64,000 nucleotides of DNA, from contig NZ_JABMEG010000001.1 in assembly GCF_013179735.1 (NCBI RefSeq), positions 682,001 through 746,000 on the forward strand, written 5' to 3'. Below are positions 42,583 through 51,753 of this stretch, in pieces (position 1 is the first letter of the stretch; each line of letters begins with the position of its first letter). Both the position numbers and the translations under genes were made by a program. A model generated the notes under the pieces. The model was not told the DNA's origin. It worked only from the letters and a program-made list of their open reading frames with translations, and ran no database searches. The stretch comes from Permianibacter fluminis (GTDB lineage Bacteria > Pseudomonadota > Gammaproteobacteria > Enterobacterales > Permianibacteraceae).

Positions 42583-44505
42583 TTAGTTTGCTTCGCAATC
42601 GATAAGGACTTTTGGGGCCTGTGCGGCAGCGACCTGCTGCTGCGTCAAGCCTTTGCGATTCCGTGCGGCCTTACGCTCACCTTCGAGTTTGGCCTTCTGA
42701 GTGCGCTGGCTAAGCTTGGTTTGTGCGGCCATGTCATCGATCGTGTCGACCAGACGAGCGGTTGCATGCGCCTCTTCCATATCAGAACCCTTACGCTTTG
42801 CTTTCAGACGCAATTTGTGTTCGTACAGGCTGAGGCCGACATACTGTTCATGGTGTACGGCTTGAACCAGGACAAAGTCCTTTGAACCGGTCGGCGCGAC
42901 AAATACAGAGGTCAGATCATCCGGGTAGTACCGGACGTCAACGACGATCGTTTCGCCGTACCGCTTGCGTATTTCCTGTAGCTCTGGACTGTTGTATTGG
43001 ATGGAATGAAGTTCAACGCCTTTGTGGCTGAGGGTGCGCGTCGTGAATTCGGACAAGGCGAACTCAAGCGCTTCTGCAGATGCGGGCAGTAAGGGTGGAA
43101 TGATTTCGGCACGGTGATTCCAGCGCTCGATCGGCGGTTCGCCCGTGGTCGAATGCACACGCGGGTGGTACACCTCGATGATCCACTGATGCAGCAGCTC
43201 CTCGAACTGGCTGATCGTGATACAGGCTTCCTTGATCGATTCGTAGTCTTGGCGTTCACTGGCCTTGTAGAAGGAACGACCGGGCAACAGATCACTCACG
43301 CCGCGATTGATGGATTGATTGAACCGCTCAATAACGCCATGCATGTGGGGTTGACGACGCGGAATGAAGATGACATCCGCGCCGAGGTCGAACAGGCTGG
43401 CACGAAGTGACTCGGAATGAAACTCTGAACCATTGTCCAACCAGTACTGCAGCCCAATTCCATAACATGGCCACCGCCAATTTTTTCCAGGGTATTTTAG
43501 GTCCAGGTACTTCTTGGGCATGATCGCGTGATAGAGCGCGCGCTTGACACTCCATGCCGGCGTGCCACCAATGCTGATGGCGTAGCCAAGAATGGCTCGG
43601 GAATAGACGTCGATGATGAGTGTGAGGATGGCCCGCTTGATGACTTTCTCGGTCAGGTCGTCAATCAGAAAGGCATCAATCGGTGTGTGGTCGATCTCGA
43701 CCCGCTCAAGGATGGTGCTGACTTCGACGCCAGCGCCCGACATCCGAAATTTCTTGTCCGCGATCCGACGGCCGTGCCTGGCTCTCTCGACATTATATGA
43801 GGGCAGAGCTCGTAAACGCCGATAAAAGGTTGCACGTGAGGGTAGTGGAATATCGTCGTTATGTTGTTGGTTGTGGCGCGCGATTTGGGAACGTACAACG
43901 TTGAACGCTACTTTGGCAGCCTTGCGCTGTTTTGACAGATATTGCGGCAGCCCAGCTTCTTGAATGAAATGGTCTGTGCGCTTGTCGATTCGGGACCCAA
44001 TTCGGCCGCGCAGGCACTCGCGCCCAATTAAAGCTACTGGATTGTCACCCGACTTCCTGTACTTCCTCGCCCAATACGTTATGGTTCCTGGGGCCGGAAT
44101 CTCCTGTTCTGGGAATCGGATTTTCAGCTCCGTCGTCACGTCTTCCGTGATATCGCTTGTGACGAACTTCTCCTTGCCAACAAACTCTTTCGTGCTCAGG
44201 ACAAGTGCCTGGCGAAACATCGCTTCTGCACGTTGTTTTTCACTGACATGAAGAAGTGATGTCGGTTGGAAGCGCTTTGCGGCCCCCGTTTTTTCGTCGT
44301 ACTGCGGTTTGCTCGCATCCTCGCAGGCAATACGGAGCTTCTTTTCGGAATAGAGGTCGATCAGCTCGGAACGGCTTTTTTGTTGGATGCCGCCGTTCTG
44401 TTCATTCTTGAGCAGATAGGTCTCGTTCTCGTCAATGTTGACGATCTTCCATGGCTTGCCACGGACCGTCAGTTGGGTGCCAACCGTCAAAGTGAGGTGG
44501 TTCAT
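42583..44505 (-). CDS. tnsB: DDE transposase (TnsB)
   Basis: The Mu/Tn7-type transposase of about 640 aa has DDE residues Asp272 (VEIDHTPIDAF), Asp357 (YWLDNGSEFHSE) and Glu393 (HGVIERFNQSI). N-terminal helix-turn-helix domains precede (SDITEDVTTELKIRFPEQEIPAPGTITYWARKY) for end binding, and a Mu-transposase C-terminal beta domain follows. ATG 44505 has GGAGG upstream; the start lies inside tnsA, giving a 74-base overlap. It cuts the 3' ends and joins them to the target. Confidence 0.93.
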   Translation of the reverse strand: MNHLTLTVGTQLTVRGKPWKIVNIDENETYLLKNEQNGGIQQKSRSELIDLYSEKKLRIACEDASKPQYDEKTGAAKRFQPTSLLHVSEKQRAEAMFRQALVLSTKEFVGKEKFVTSDITEDVTTELKIRFPEQEIPAPGTITYWARKYRKSGDNPVALIGRECLRGRIGSRIDKRTDHFIQEAGLPQYLSKQRKAAKVAFNVVRSQIARHNQQHNDDIPLPSRATFYRRLRALPSYNVERARHGRRIADKKFRMSGAGVEVSTILERVEIDHTPIDAFLIDDLTEKVIKRAILTLIIDVYSRAILGYAISIGGTPAWSVKRALYHAIMPKKYLDLKYPGKNWRWPCYGIGLQYWLDNGSEFHSESLRASLFDLGADVIFIPRRQPHMHGVIERFNQSINRGVSDLLPGRSFYKASERQDYESIKEACITISQFEELLHQWIIEVYHPRVHSTTGEPPIERWNHRAEIIPPLLPASAEALEFALSEFTTRTLSHKGVELHSIQYNSPELQEIRKRYGETIVVDVRYYPDDLTSVFVAPTGSKDFVLVQAVHHEQYVGLSLYEHKLRLKAKRKGSDMEEAHATARLVDTIDDMAAQTKLSQRTQKAKLEGERKAARNRKGLTQQQVAAAQAPKVLIDCEAN

Positions 44506-45190
44506 CGTGTCCTCCGGGTGAGATGGGTGTTTCATCAACGAGCGGGGACTGCAAACTCGCGCTCACGTACTTTTGGGCGATCAACGCTAACGCCACCTGC
44601 CTGTCGCCGGTGACGGCAGCGAGCTGCCCAAAATTGGCTGGGGAGTGTCGATAGACAGCATCAACAATCGTTGGAAGCTGAGGCACTGCGTAGCTGAGAT
44701 ACGGCTTGAGCTGAATGAGATTGGAAAGGTGGTAGGCAGCGCTGAAATCGTGTTCGGTTACCACCGAATACAGCAGCCCATGCTCGGCGAGAGCATGGGC
44801 CACGCGAGTCAGGCGCCGTCGAAGCGACTCGTCTTCAGCTAGGCGTTCAGCCGCTTTGATTTCGATTACGAGTTTCCGGCCGGACTTTAGCGTCAGCAGA
44901 AAATCCGGAAAGGCGGAGAACGGTTCTGGTCCCGGCACCCTCACCTCAAGCGCCTGCTCTTGTATCGCGGCCGCAACTGACCAATAAAGGACGGACAAAA
45001 CAAACCGCCGCTCAATCCCAGACTCCGTCGCAATAAAGCGGCGAGCTTTGGGGTCATTCATCCAAGCTCTGACGGTTTCCTTGGACCGGCTCATTGGGTC
45101 ACGGACAGTCGGGTTACCCCAGCGAATTGCTGAGGTGGGCGGTTTTTCGGGCGTGATCAGCCCCCCGCCGGCAAACAGGTCAACCAGCAT
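44432..45190 (-). CDS. tnsA: Transposon endonuclease (TnsA)
   Basis: TnsA cuts the 5' strands at the ends so that the element moves by cut and paste. The restriction-enzyme-like active site is visible as TESGIERRF (Glu60), AFPDFLLTL (Asp96) and LVIEIKAAE (Glu110-x-Lys112). The 252-aa length is near that of TnsA. ATG 45190 has GGAG 8 bases upstream. It is the first gene of the leftward tns operon. Confidence 0.92.
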   Translation of the reverse strand: MLVDLFAGGGLITPEKPPTSAIRWGNPTVRDPMSRSKETVRAWMNDPKARRFIATESGIERRFVLSVLYWSVAAAIQEQALEVRVPGPEPFSAFPDFLLTLKSGRKLVIEIKAAERLAEDESLRRRLTRVAHALAEHGLLYSVVTEHDFSAAYHLSNLIQLKPYLSYAVPQLPTIVDAVYRHSPANFGQLAAVTGDRQVALALIAQKYVSASLQSPLVDETPISPGGHDEPPHFDGWHPTDGPWQAMEDRQH

Positions 45191-45341
45191 TTCTCAATCT
45201 CCAGGCAAAGCTATCCCTGCAGCAGAACGCTGATGGCTTTCCTCAAGGGCGAGTGCCACTACAGCAAGATCCGCTGTTTTCTTTCGCAGCCTTGGTTGGG
45301 GAAAAGACGTCCTGGGAGCCTTGACGCTCAGGGAGGTGATT
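45191..45341. other. Upstream region of the tns operon
   Basis: The promoter of tnsABC must lie here or further right. I see no Tn7-type end repeats in it, in line with the right end lying 9.4 kb away. Confidence 0.4.
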
Positions 45342-45424
45342 CAGATACTTGCACGGCCAGGTGTGGTATCTGATACCCACTCAGAGCGGGACGGCTTCTC
45401 AGGAGGTCGTCCCGTTTTGCTTTT
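45342..45424 (+). ncRNA. Candidate small RNA with two hairpins and terminator
   Basis: CAGATAC (45342-45348) pairs with GTATCTG (45366-45372) with an inner CAC/GTG helix. A second stem CGGGACG / CGTCCCG (45387-45393 and 45408-45414) is followed by TTTTGCTTTT, a good intrinsic terminator on the plus strand. No plus-strand gene precedes it. TTGACG at 45320 could be a -35 element but no good -10 is seen. It lies opposite to and upstream of tnsA. Confidence 0.35.
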
Positions 45425-45806
45425 ATGGGTCCATAGAACCTTCAGTCGAGTTAGCGGTGTTCGTCAGGATGACAAACCGCATCGCATTAATCTGATTGCT
45501 GCCAAGGCGGCCTAGTGCCTCCCACAACGCATCCACCAGTTCGTATTCCTCAGGTGAAGCATTTGTCGGCACCGTTCTGTGCCGTAGCGAAATGCGCGCA
45601 GCTTTCTCTAAAGCTTTGCGCTCGCCTTCTGAAAGCGACAACTCCACAGCCATTCGCTCAATGAACCGTTCCGGCATTCGCCGTGCGCCGGTTTCCAATT
45701 GGCTTAAATAGCTCGCGCCGATCCCCAGCCTCTCAGCTAATTCTGCTTGTCGTATTTTTCGGCGTCGGCGGATATCCGCGAGCACTGCTGAAGCAGGTGT
45801 TGGCAT
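45423..45806 (-). CDS. Xre-family HTH regulator
   Basis: The 127-aa protein has a clear helix-turn-helix: VLADIRRRRKIRQAELAERLGIGASYLSQLETGARRMPERFIERMAVELSL. The C-terminal half is helical and not recognised. It is divergent from the 502-aa gene starting at 45937 and likely regulates it. Confidence 0.85.
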   Translation of the reverse strand: MPTPASAVLADIRRRRKIRQAELAERLGIGASYLSQLETGARRMPERFIERMAVELSLSEGERKALEKAARISLRHRTVPTNASPEEYELVDALWEALGRLGSNQINAMRFVILTNTANSTEGSMDP

Positions 45807-45936
45807 GTCACATCAGGTAGCCGTTATTCGTAGCATCGGAAATTTAGCTCTTCGGCTACCCGCTCGCAACAATTTGATTTATAAAGACAATTTACCCACA
45901 AAACGTGGTTTTACGGTCTTAAAAAGGGCGATTTCT

Positions 45937-47445
45937 ATGGAACAGATTCCACGTATTGAAGCGTTTCCTGAACTGGCATCGCTGTTGGCGCCGATTCCAG
46001 CTTGGTATCCAAATCCGAAAGCCGTGGAGTCCTTTGTGTTGGTCATGTCGTTGCAACCAGAAGACCTGCGTTTGGCTGATGAAGACCAGCCACCGGAAAA
46101 GCATCCACTGTCATTCGTTCTGTGCCATCACCCGATTGGTAAGCTGATATGCCTTTCTGAAGCAGCCGAGGAACGAGAGCAGGCGTTCCGAGCATGGGTG
46201 AAAGGAACTCATCATCTGGAGGTTGAGTTTGTTCGCGTTGTACCTGGCGAGCATCGATTTCAGGCAGCATTCGACACCTTTTCTCGCTCCATAAAGGAAG
46301 AGGAGCGCCATCGATACATCTACTTTCTTCGCCCTCATTACATTGATATTCAGCCCTTCGAGTTTTTTCCAAAGAGTCGCTCTCTGCCCAGAGGAATGAG
46401 GGTTCTTGTCGATGGATCTCGAATGAGGTACTCAAGCGAGCTGGTCAAAAATCAAAGTGTCGGAATTGTATTGCCGAAAGCCGTTCTCAGAACTGAGGAG
46501 GACGGAAAGTGGCGATTGGGATTTTGTGGGCTCACCACGATTCTCTTTGACGACCCGCGTTGGTCGACATTAGTGGACCAGCTCAGCCATGAGTCCACTG
46601 CTCACGTCATGCTGTTGGCCCACAACATTTCAGACATGGAGCAAGCGCTTTCGGTTTTCGCCCATTTCGAACCACAGACCTACATTTCTGTTTCGATGGA
46701 TTTCCATTATGAGAAAGGAAAAGAGGTCGTTTTTACCAGCCCGATCTCAACTTATCATCGTGATATTGATCTTCTCCGTGAGGTTGGCGAAGAGCCAGTG
46801 GTCTTCTTTAATCCTGACTTTGCCGATCCAAACAGTATTGTTTGGAATGAACAGTTGCTTGGCAAAGCGTTTCATCGCTATCTCTTATCAAGGTCGGTTG
46901 ATCGACGCTTCTGTACGGCATTTGTCGTTGGGCGGCGCACTACCAAGGAAGTACGGAAGAGCCTATCGAAGGTTTCCGGACGAGTGATTGAAATTTGCGA
47001 GCACGTGGATTCTGACCGTGGAAATCTTGCGATGGTGTCACATGCAATTGCAGAGGCCTTTCATAACCAGCGTGTCAAACGTGGCTTTGAACTGGTACCT
47101 TTCGAAAGCTTCGAAAAAGCCAGAAACGTGTTGAGAGATGGCGGTACAGATGACCTTAAAGCATTCGCTCGGGCGGCTGTGGCGACCGTCCTAGCAAAGC
47201 CAGAGACAGACGAAAAGATGCCTCGTGGCCAAGCGCTCATGGAGCAATTGCAGGAAATCGCAGCCGGCCACTGGCCAGAAAACGTTTGCCCATTGGACCG
47301 ATTGAGGGATGCTTTTGTCACGCTTCTAGCTGTATTGGCCAAGGACAAGTACGGTGATCAGGATGATGCTGGCCATGTTTTGGGGTTTGCTGATGGAAGA
47401 GGCTTAGACCGATACTTAAAAAGACGAGATGAGTTTGGGTTCTGA
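45937..47445 (+). CDS. Unrecognised 502-aa protein, divergent from an Xre regulator
   Basis: I do not recognise this protein. The start at ATG 45937 has AAGGG 8-12 bases upstream; an in-frame ATG at 45805 would lie over the regulator's own start. It has no signal peptide or membrane span. Parts with regular secondary structure are HVMLLAHNISDMEQALSVFAHFEPQTYISVSMDF and EVRKSLSKVSGRVIEICEHV, and the C-terminus is helical (PENVCPLDRLRDAFVTLLAVLAKDKYG). The paired Xre repressor in defence-rich cargo suggests a controlled effector; that is inference. Confidence 0.7.
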   Translation: MEQIPRIEAFPELASLLAPIPAWYPNPKAVESFVLVMSLQPEDLRLADEDQPPEKHPLSFVLCHHPIGKLICLSEAAEEREQAFRAWVKGTHHLEVEFVRVVPGEHRFQAAFDTFSRSIKEEERHRYIYFLRPHYIDIQPFEFFPKSRSLPRGMRVLVDGSRMRYSSELVKNQSVGIVLPKAVLRTEEDGKWRLGFCGLTTILFDDPRWSTLVDQLSHESTAHVMLLAHNISDMEQALSVFAHFEPQTYISVSMDFHYEKGKEVVFTSPISTYHRDIDLLREVGEEPVVFFNPDFADPNSIVWNEQLLGKAFHRYLLSRSVDRRFCTAFVVGRRTTKEVRKSLSKVSGRVIEICEHVDSDRGNLAMVSHAIAEAFHNQRVKRGFELVPFESFEKARNVLRDGGTDDLKAFARAAVATVLAKPETDEKMPRGQALMEQLQEIAAGHWPENVCPLDRLRDAFVTLLAVLAKDKYGDQDDAGHVLGFADGRGLDRYLKRRDEFGF

Positions 47446-47466
47446 GGTATGCACACAAGCAGTTAG

Positions 47467-47530
47467 TTGCCGGCTCAGTATTCATGCGCGTTAGCAACAT
47501 AGACAGTATGTCGGTCTATTGAGCCGGCAA
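47467..47530. other. Long inverted repeat after the 502-aa gene
   Basis: TTGCCGGCTCA (47467-47477) and TGAGCCGGCAA (47520-47530) are perfect arms with a nested ATAGAC/GTCTAT pair in the loop. It could fold as one RNA hairpin ending the transcript, or be a site for a DNA-binding or recombination protein. Confidence 0.4.
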
Positions 47531-47660
47531 TTCAGTTGAGGCTGACTTATGACTGGTTTCGACCCAAAGCAGACGGAGCAAAAAGTGGCGTTGGCTTTCT
47601 AATGCTGTGAGTTGCCACAAAACGAGAACCCAATGACTCAGCGATACAAATGGGGCACAA

Positions 47661-47670
47661 TGTAGCTACA
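47661..47670. promoter_or_regulatory. Palindrome upstream of the relB-like gene
   Basis: TGTAGCTACA is a perfect 10-bp palindrome 19 bases before the antitoxin start, a plausible autoregulatory operator for a ribbon-helix-helix antitoxin. Confidence 0.35.
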
Positions 47671-47689
47671 AACTACCTTGGGGCATACA

Positions 47690-47884
47690 ATGGCAAGCAG
47701 TAGTGATGTCGTTCGCGCCCGGATTGACGGGCATATCAAAGAGGAAGCAACGAACGTGTTGGCCGGAATGGGCCTGTCTGTTTCGGATGCAATTCGGATG
47801 CTGCTCACTCGCATTGCGGCCGATAAAGCACTTCCCTTTGATATCAATCGTGCTCCGTCCCAATCGGATACCAAGAAGCCATGA
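47690..47884 (+). CDS. RelB/DinJ-family antitoxin without toxin
   Basis: The 64-aa protein ASSSDVVRARIDGHIKEEATNVLAGMGLSVSDAIRMLLTRIAADKALPFDI is a typical RelB/DinJ ribbon-helix-helix antitoxin. ATG 47690 fits the family start better than ATG 47678. The expected RelE/YafQ toxin is missing; the next gene, 48 bases on, belongs to an ABC-three-component system. It is an orphan, or it serves as regulator of the following operon. Confidence 0.8.
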   Translation: MASSSDVVRARIDGHIKEEATNVLAGMGLSVSDAIRMLLTRIAADKALPFDINRAPSQSDTKKP

Positions 47885-47932
47885 GGTCTAGCCTGAAGGA
47901 TTCCAAGAACATTAAGTCACGGGTTTGAATCC

Positions 47933-48853
47933 ATGGATCGCATACAGCAGCTCAACTACGAAAAGGACTTCCGTATTGCCTTCTTGGAATCCAAGGGGGA
48001 CGGGTTTCAACGCCTGTTTGAGAAGCTGATGTCGAAGGCTCACCCCAACGATTTCATGGCTTGCCGTCCCTGGGGTAGTGTTGGAGACCGGAAAAACGAT
48101 GGGTATCTGCCTTCCGCGCGAATCCTGTTCCAGAGCTATGCCCCCAATGAATTGAGCGCAGCCGAGGCCATCAAGAAGATCAACGAAGATTTCGAGGGGG
48201 CCAAAGAGCACTGGGAAGACTATTTCGATGAATGGACTTTTGTTCACAACGCACCCGATGGTCGCTTGGGTCCTCACATCATCGAAGTCCTAGCCAAACT
48301 TGGGCAAGAAAATCCAAAGATCAAAATCGGCCACTGCGGATACGAGGAAATGCTGGCGAAGTTCCGCCAGTTGAGCTTGCAGGATATTGAATCCTGGTTT
48401 GGGCCCTCGCTAACGATGGAAGCGAATGTCAATCTCGGGTACAGCGACCTGATCGCTGTGCTCACCCACATCAGCATCGCTCCTGTGCCTACGGCCAGCG
48501 AAGTGAAGGACGTGTCTCGCGGGAAGATCGAGGCAAACCTCCTGTCCCAAGCTGTAGCTGACTTTCTGAAGATTGGCATGCAGAAGTCGCCACTCGTTGC
48601 GCAGTTCTTCAATAACTGGAAGAACCCTACCTACGGTGAACAAATCGCGCAGGCGTTCAAGAGTGAATACTTGAAGCTGCGGGACGAAATTCCCCAACTC
48701 CATCCCGATGAAATATTCGGCCGCCTCGAAGCATGGGCCGGGGGCACGGCGAATACTACGCCCACGCATAAAGCGGCGGTGTTGGCTGTTATGGCATACC
48801 TATTCGATAAGTGCGAGATTTTTGAAGACGCTCAAGCGGTGGGGGCTGCATGA
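47933..48853 (+). CDS. ABC-three-component system effector-like protein
   Basis: The 306-aa first gene of an overlapping three-gene set. The N-terminal part FQRLFEKLMSKAHPNDFMACRPWGSVGDRKNDGYL followed by ARILFQSYAP resembles PD-(D/E)xK nuclease-like domains, with Asp in RKNDG and a QSY in place of the usual QxK. The C-terminal 150 residues are helical and match the ABC-3C C-terminal type. Its stop overlaps the start of the middle component by four bases. It may be the nuclease or effector arm of the system. Confidence 0.65.
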   Translation: MDRIQQLNYEKDFRIAFLESKGDGFQRLFEKLMSKAHPNDFMACRPWGSVGDRKNDGYLPSARILFQSYAPNELSAAEAIKKINEDFEGAKEHWEDYFDEWTFVHNAPDGRLGPHIIEVLAKLGQENPKIKIGHCGYEEMLAKFRQLSLQDIESWFGPSLTMEANVNLGYSDLIAVLTHISIAPVPTASEVKDVSRGKIEANLLSQAVADFLKIGMQKSPLVAQFFNNWKNPTYGEQIAQAFKSEYLKLRDEIPQLHPDEIFGRLEAWAGGTANTTPTHKAAVLAVMAYLFDKCEIFEDAQAVGAA

Positions 48854-49098
48854 TCCTGCCGTCGAAACATCTGCCGCAGGACCGCGCGCTATTGACCGTC
48901 GGCGCGCATGTTCTGACTTTTCTCGAACTGCCAAAGACTGTCTCCGCACTTTGGGATGAATTGAACAGGCATGAGGCAGGCCTGGCTGCAATGCCTCGGC
49001 GAATTACTTACGACTGGTTCCTGCTCGCCCTCGATCTCCTGTACGCCCTTGGGACCATCGAACTTGAGAGCGGCCTTGTGGCACGGAGGACAGCTTGA
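48850..49098 (+). CDS. ABC-three-component system middle component
   Basis: The 82-aa protein (LTVGAHVLTFLELPKTVSALWDELNRHEA... ITYDWFLLALDLLYALGTIELESGLVAR) looks like a small winged helix and matches the middle-component family I know as ABC-MC6. It overlaps both neighbours by four bases, so all three genes are translated together. Confidence 0.75.
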   Translation: MILPSKHLPQDRALLTVGAHVLTFLELPKTVSALWDELNRHEAGLAAMPRRITYDWFLLALDLLYALGTIELESGLVARRTA

Positions 49099-50816
49099 TT
49101 CATCACATTTTCAGCACGCTGCCCAGTTTCAAGAGCCTTGGAGATCTGAAGCCCGGCCTGAATGTGCTGCTTGCTCAAAAAACCGAGGGTGCGACCAGCA
49201 AGCAAACGCGCAATCGCGCCGGCAAGACCAGTTTCGTTGAGCTTGTGCATTTTCTGCTTGGTTCCGACGCTGGTCCGGACTCGATATTCCGCACCCCGGA
49301 GTTGGCGGAGCACACCTTCGGCATGGACTTCGACCTGAAGTCAGAACGCACGGTCGTCGAGCGCAGCGGTGGTTCCAAAGCCAAAGTCTTCATGGCAGCC
49401 CCGCCAGCAGCGAAGGTCAAGTTTTCGGCCACCGATTGGTGTACGTTCCTCGGCGAACAAATGTTTGGTCTGAGCAGCCTTGAAGCTGCAGGCAGCAAGC
49501 CTCCTTCGTTCCGGTCGCTGTTTGCCTACTTTGTGCGCCGACAGTCGAGCGGTGCCTTTACGACGCCGGAAAAGCAGGCCGCTATGCAGGGTACTGGCGA
49601 CATGCAGATGGCGCTGATGTTCCTGCTCGGATTGGACTGGCAGATTGCCCGGGATTGGCAAGCTGTTCGCGATCGGGAAAAGACCCTCGAAGAGCTGAAG
49701 AAGGCAGCTGGGAACGGCGCATTCGGTTCAATCATCGGTAAGGCCGCTGACTTGCGCACGGAGCTGACCATTCAGGAAGCTCGTCTCAAGAAGCTTCACG
49801 CAGAAGTTGAGACTTTTCATGTCTTGCCGGAATACCGAGAACTGGAAGTTGAAAGCGCCATGTTGACACGCCAGCTCAATGAGTTGGCCAACGCCAACAC
49901 CATCGACTTCACGGCTATTCGTGATCTGGAAAGCGCACTTGCCTCCGAGGTTCCTCCAGACCATGAAGACCTCCAAGCGGTCTATCAAGAAGCAGGCGTC
50001 GTACTTCCTGGACTGGTCAAGCGCCGCTATGAGGACGTGAAGAGCTTTCACGAATCGGTGGTGCGCAATCGCAAAGACTATCTGTCCAGTGAACTTGAAG
50101 CTGCCAAGCTGCGTATCGAGCTGCGTGATAGTAAGAAGGCGCAGCTCGATCGGCGGCGCGGTGAAATCCTGGGCATTCTCAAGAGCCACGGTGCGCTCGA
50201 ACAGTTCCTTAAACTGCAAGGCGAACTGGGACGGCTGGAATCAGAAGTGGAATCGTTGCGACAACGCTTCGAGGCTGCCGAGCAGCTCGAAGGCACCAAG
50301 AACGAGTTGGAGATCGAGCGCAACCGCCTCACGATCCGCCTTCGGCGTGATTTCGCCGAGCAGAAGGAGCGATTGGCCGAAGCCATCGTCGCCTTCGAGG
50401 AAACTTCACAACGCTTGTATGAATCGGCCGGCAGCATGACTGTCGATGAAACTTCCAATGGGCCGATATTCAAATTTCCGATGCAGGGCGAACGCAGCAA
50501 GGGCATCAAAAACATGCAGATCTTCTGCTTCGACATGATGCTGATGCGTTTATGCGTCAAGCGGAAAATCGGGCCGGGATTCCTGATCCATGACAGCCAT
50601 CTGTTTGATGGTGTTGACGGGCGCCAGGTTATCAGTGCATTGCGACTTGGCTCAGAGATCGCGCAGGAGCTTGGTTTTCAGTACATCGTGACGATGAATG
50701 AGGACGATGCCTTCAAGGAGACCATCGATGGCTTCGACCTTAACGACTATGTGCTGCCTAAACGTTTAACTGATGCCACTGAAGATGGTGGGCTGTTTGG
50801 CATCAGATTTGGATGA
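49095..50816 (+). CDS. ABC-three-component system ATPase (DUF2326)
   Basis: The 573-aa SMC/RecN-like ATPase has a P-loop in QTRNRAGKTSFVEL (near residue 40), a long coiled coil (about 230-440), and an end domain with FDMMLMRLCVKRKIGPGFLIHDSHLFDGVDGRQ, which holds the signature and Walker B-like Asp, closing in GGLFGIRFG as DUF2326 proteins do. Such proteins form membrane-free ABC ATPase dimers in predicted phage-defence systems. A methionine or leucine start is not in doubt: the start is the ATT/TTG-adjacent codon at 49095 (TTG) overlapping the previous stop. Confidence 0.8.
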   Translation: MIHHIFSTLPSFKSLGDLKPGLNVLLAQKTEGATSKQTRNRAGKTSFVELVHFLLGSDAGPDSIFRTPELAEHTFGMDFDLKSERTVVERSGGSKAKVFMAAPPAAKVKFSATDWCTFLGEQMFGLSSLEAAGSKPPSFRSLFAYFVRRQSSGAFTTPEKQAAMQGTGDMQMALMFLLGLDWQIARDWQAVRDREKTLEELKKAAGNGAFGSIIGKAADLRTELTIQEARLKKLHAEVETFHVLPEYRELEVESAMLTRQLNELANANTIDFTAIRDLESALASEVPPDHEDLQAVYQEAGVVLPGLVKRRYEDVKSFHESVVRNRKDYLSSELEAAKLRIELRDSKKAQLDRRRGEILGILKSHGALEQFLKLQGELGRLESEVESLRQRFEAAEQLEGTKNELEIERNRLTIRLRRDFAEQKERLAEAIVAFEETSQRLYESAGSMTVDETSNGPIFKFPMQGERSKGIKNMQIFCFDMMLMRLCVKRKIGPGFLIHDSHLFDGVDGRQVISALRLGSEIAQELGFQYIVTMNEDDAFKETIDGFDLNDYVLPKRLTDATEDGGLFGIRFG

Positions 50817-50938
50817 ATGCAAGATTGATGGCGGTTGAAATATTGGAGTGTGCCTGAATTCCAGGAGTTCCATGGGCATCGGCAATCGGGGCAAGTAAGG
50901 CCACACCATTCACCTGAGATCTGCGAGAGATAAGAAGC

Positions 50939-51712
50939 ATGATTGGGCAAAGAACCCGCTATTCGTTCGCGCAATTCCTGGAGCTTCAAGAGCCCATGAA
51001 TTCAATCGTGCTCTTGGGCAAATACGGCGTGCAACATTTGTCGCTGCTGCACGGACAACTGTTGCACGGTTTACTGAACACGCTGCGCGGTCTCGATGAC
51101 CGCACGCTCATGCTGGCGCTGACCGAGGTCGTTGCGACTGCGGGCGATCTGCGGGCCAGGGTCAATCCGAAATATCGGTTCGACGAGCGCCTGCACGACC
51201 TGGCGCAATGCCTGCTGCTGGACGGTTACATCATCCAGGGCAAGAAGCTGGTTCAAACCGATCCGTCGATTGCCGATGCTGCGCCCTTGGAAGACGACCT
51301 GATCGACGCATTACAGAACTCGGGAGCTCCTCGTGCGCAGGAAATTATCGCTAAGGTCAACGACTCGGCTGGCGCGTTCCGGGCGACACCGCCCGACTAC
51401 AACGCCTCGCTTGTGAACGCCCGTGTCGCGCTTGAGACGTTGGCTGGTGACGTAGCCGCAAATGTCGCCTCACAGCAGCAGATACCCCCCACCTACAACT
51501 CATCGAAGTGGGGTGAGGTGCTTGCATTCCTGCGCAGCAGCGGCGAGATCACGGTCGAGGAGGAAAAAGGATTGGCTGGCGTGTTCGGTTTTCTGAGTCC
51601 TGGCGCTCACCGTCCGGTGGGCATCCCGGAAGATCAGATGACGCGACTCGGCCGCTCCTTCGCGCTCAATATGTGCTGGTTTCTGCTAAAGAACCACCTC
51701 GCGCGAAACTAA
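50939..51712 (+). CDS. Abortive-infection-like helical protein (HEPN-like C-terminus)
   Basis: In the 257-aa protein the last 120 residues contain YNASLVNARVALETLAGDVA and EVLAFLRSSGEITVEEEKGLAGVFGFLSPGAHRPVG, a layout like the C-terminal domains of AbiJ-type and other HEPN-like proteins. The N-terminal 110 residues are helical and not recognised. It lies 41 bases before the SIR2-like gene on the same strand and may form a two-gene system with it. Confidence 0.55.
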   Translation: MIGQRTRYSFAQFLELQEPMNSIVLLGKYGVQHLSLLHGQLLHGLLNTLRGLDDRTLMLALTEVVATAGDLRARVNPKYRFDERLHDLAQCLLLDGYIIQGKKLVQTDPSIADAAPLEDDLIDALQNSGAPRAQEIIAKVNDSAGAFRATPPDYNASLVNARVALETLAGDVAANVASQQQIPPTYNSSKWGEVLAFLRSSGEITVEEEKGLAGVFGFLSPGAHRPVGIPEDQMTRLGRSFALNMCWFLLKNHLARN

Positions 51713-51753
51713 CAGCCTTGACCGCCCCGACTTGAATACGCAAGGACCGACGC

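Noticed and set aside
45191-45806. Right transposon end directly next to tnsA
   Set aside because: No TnsB-type repeats are present there; the matching end with duplication lies at 54625.
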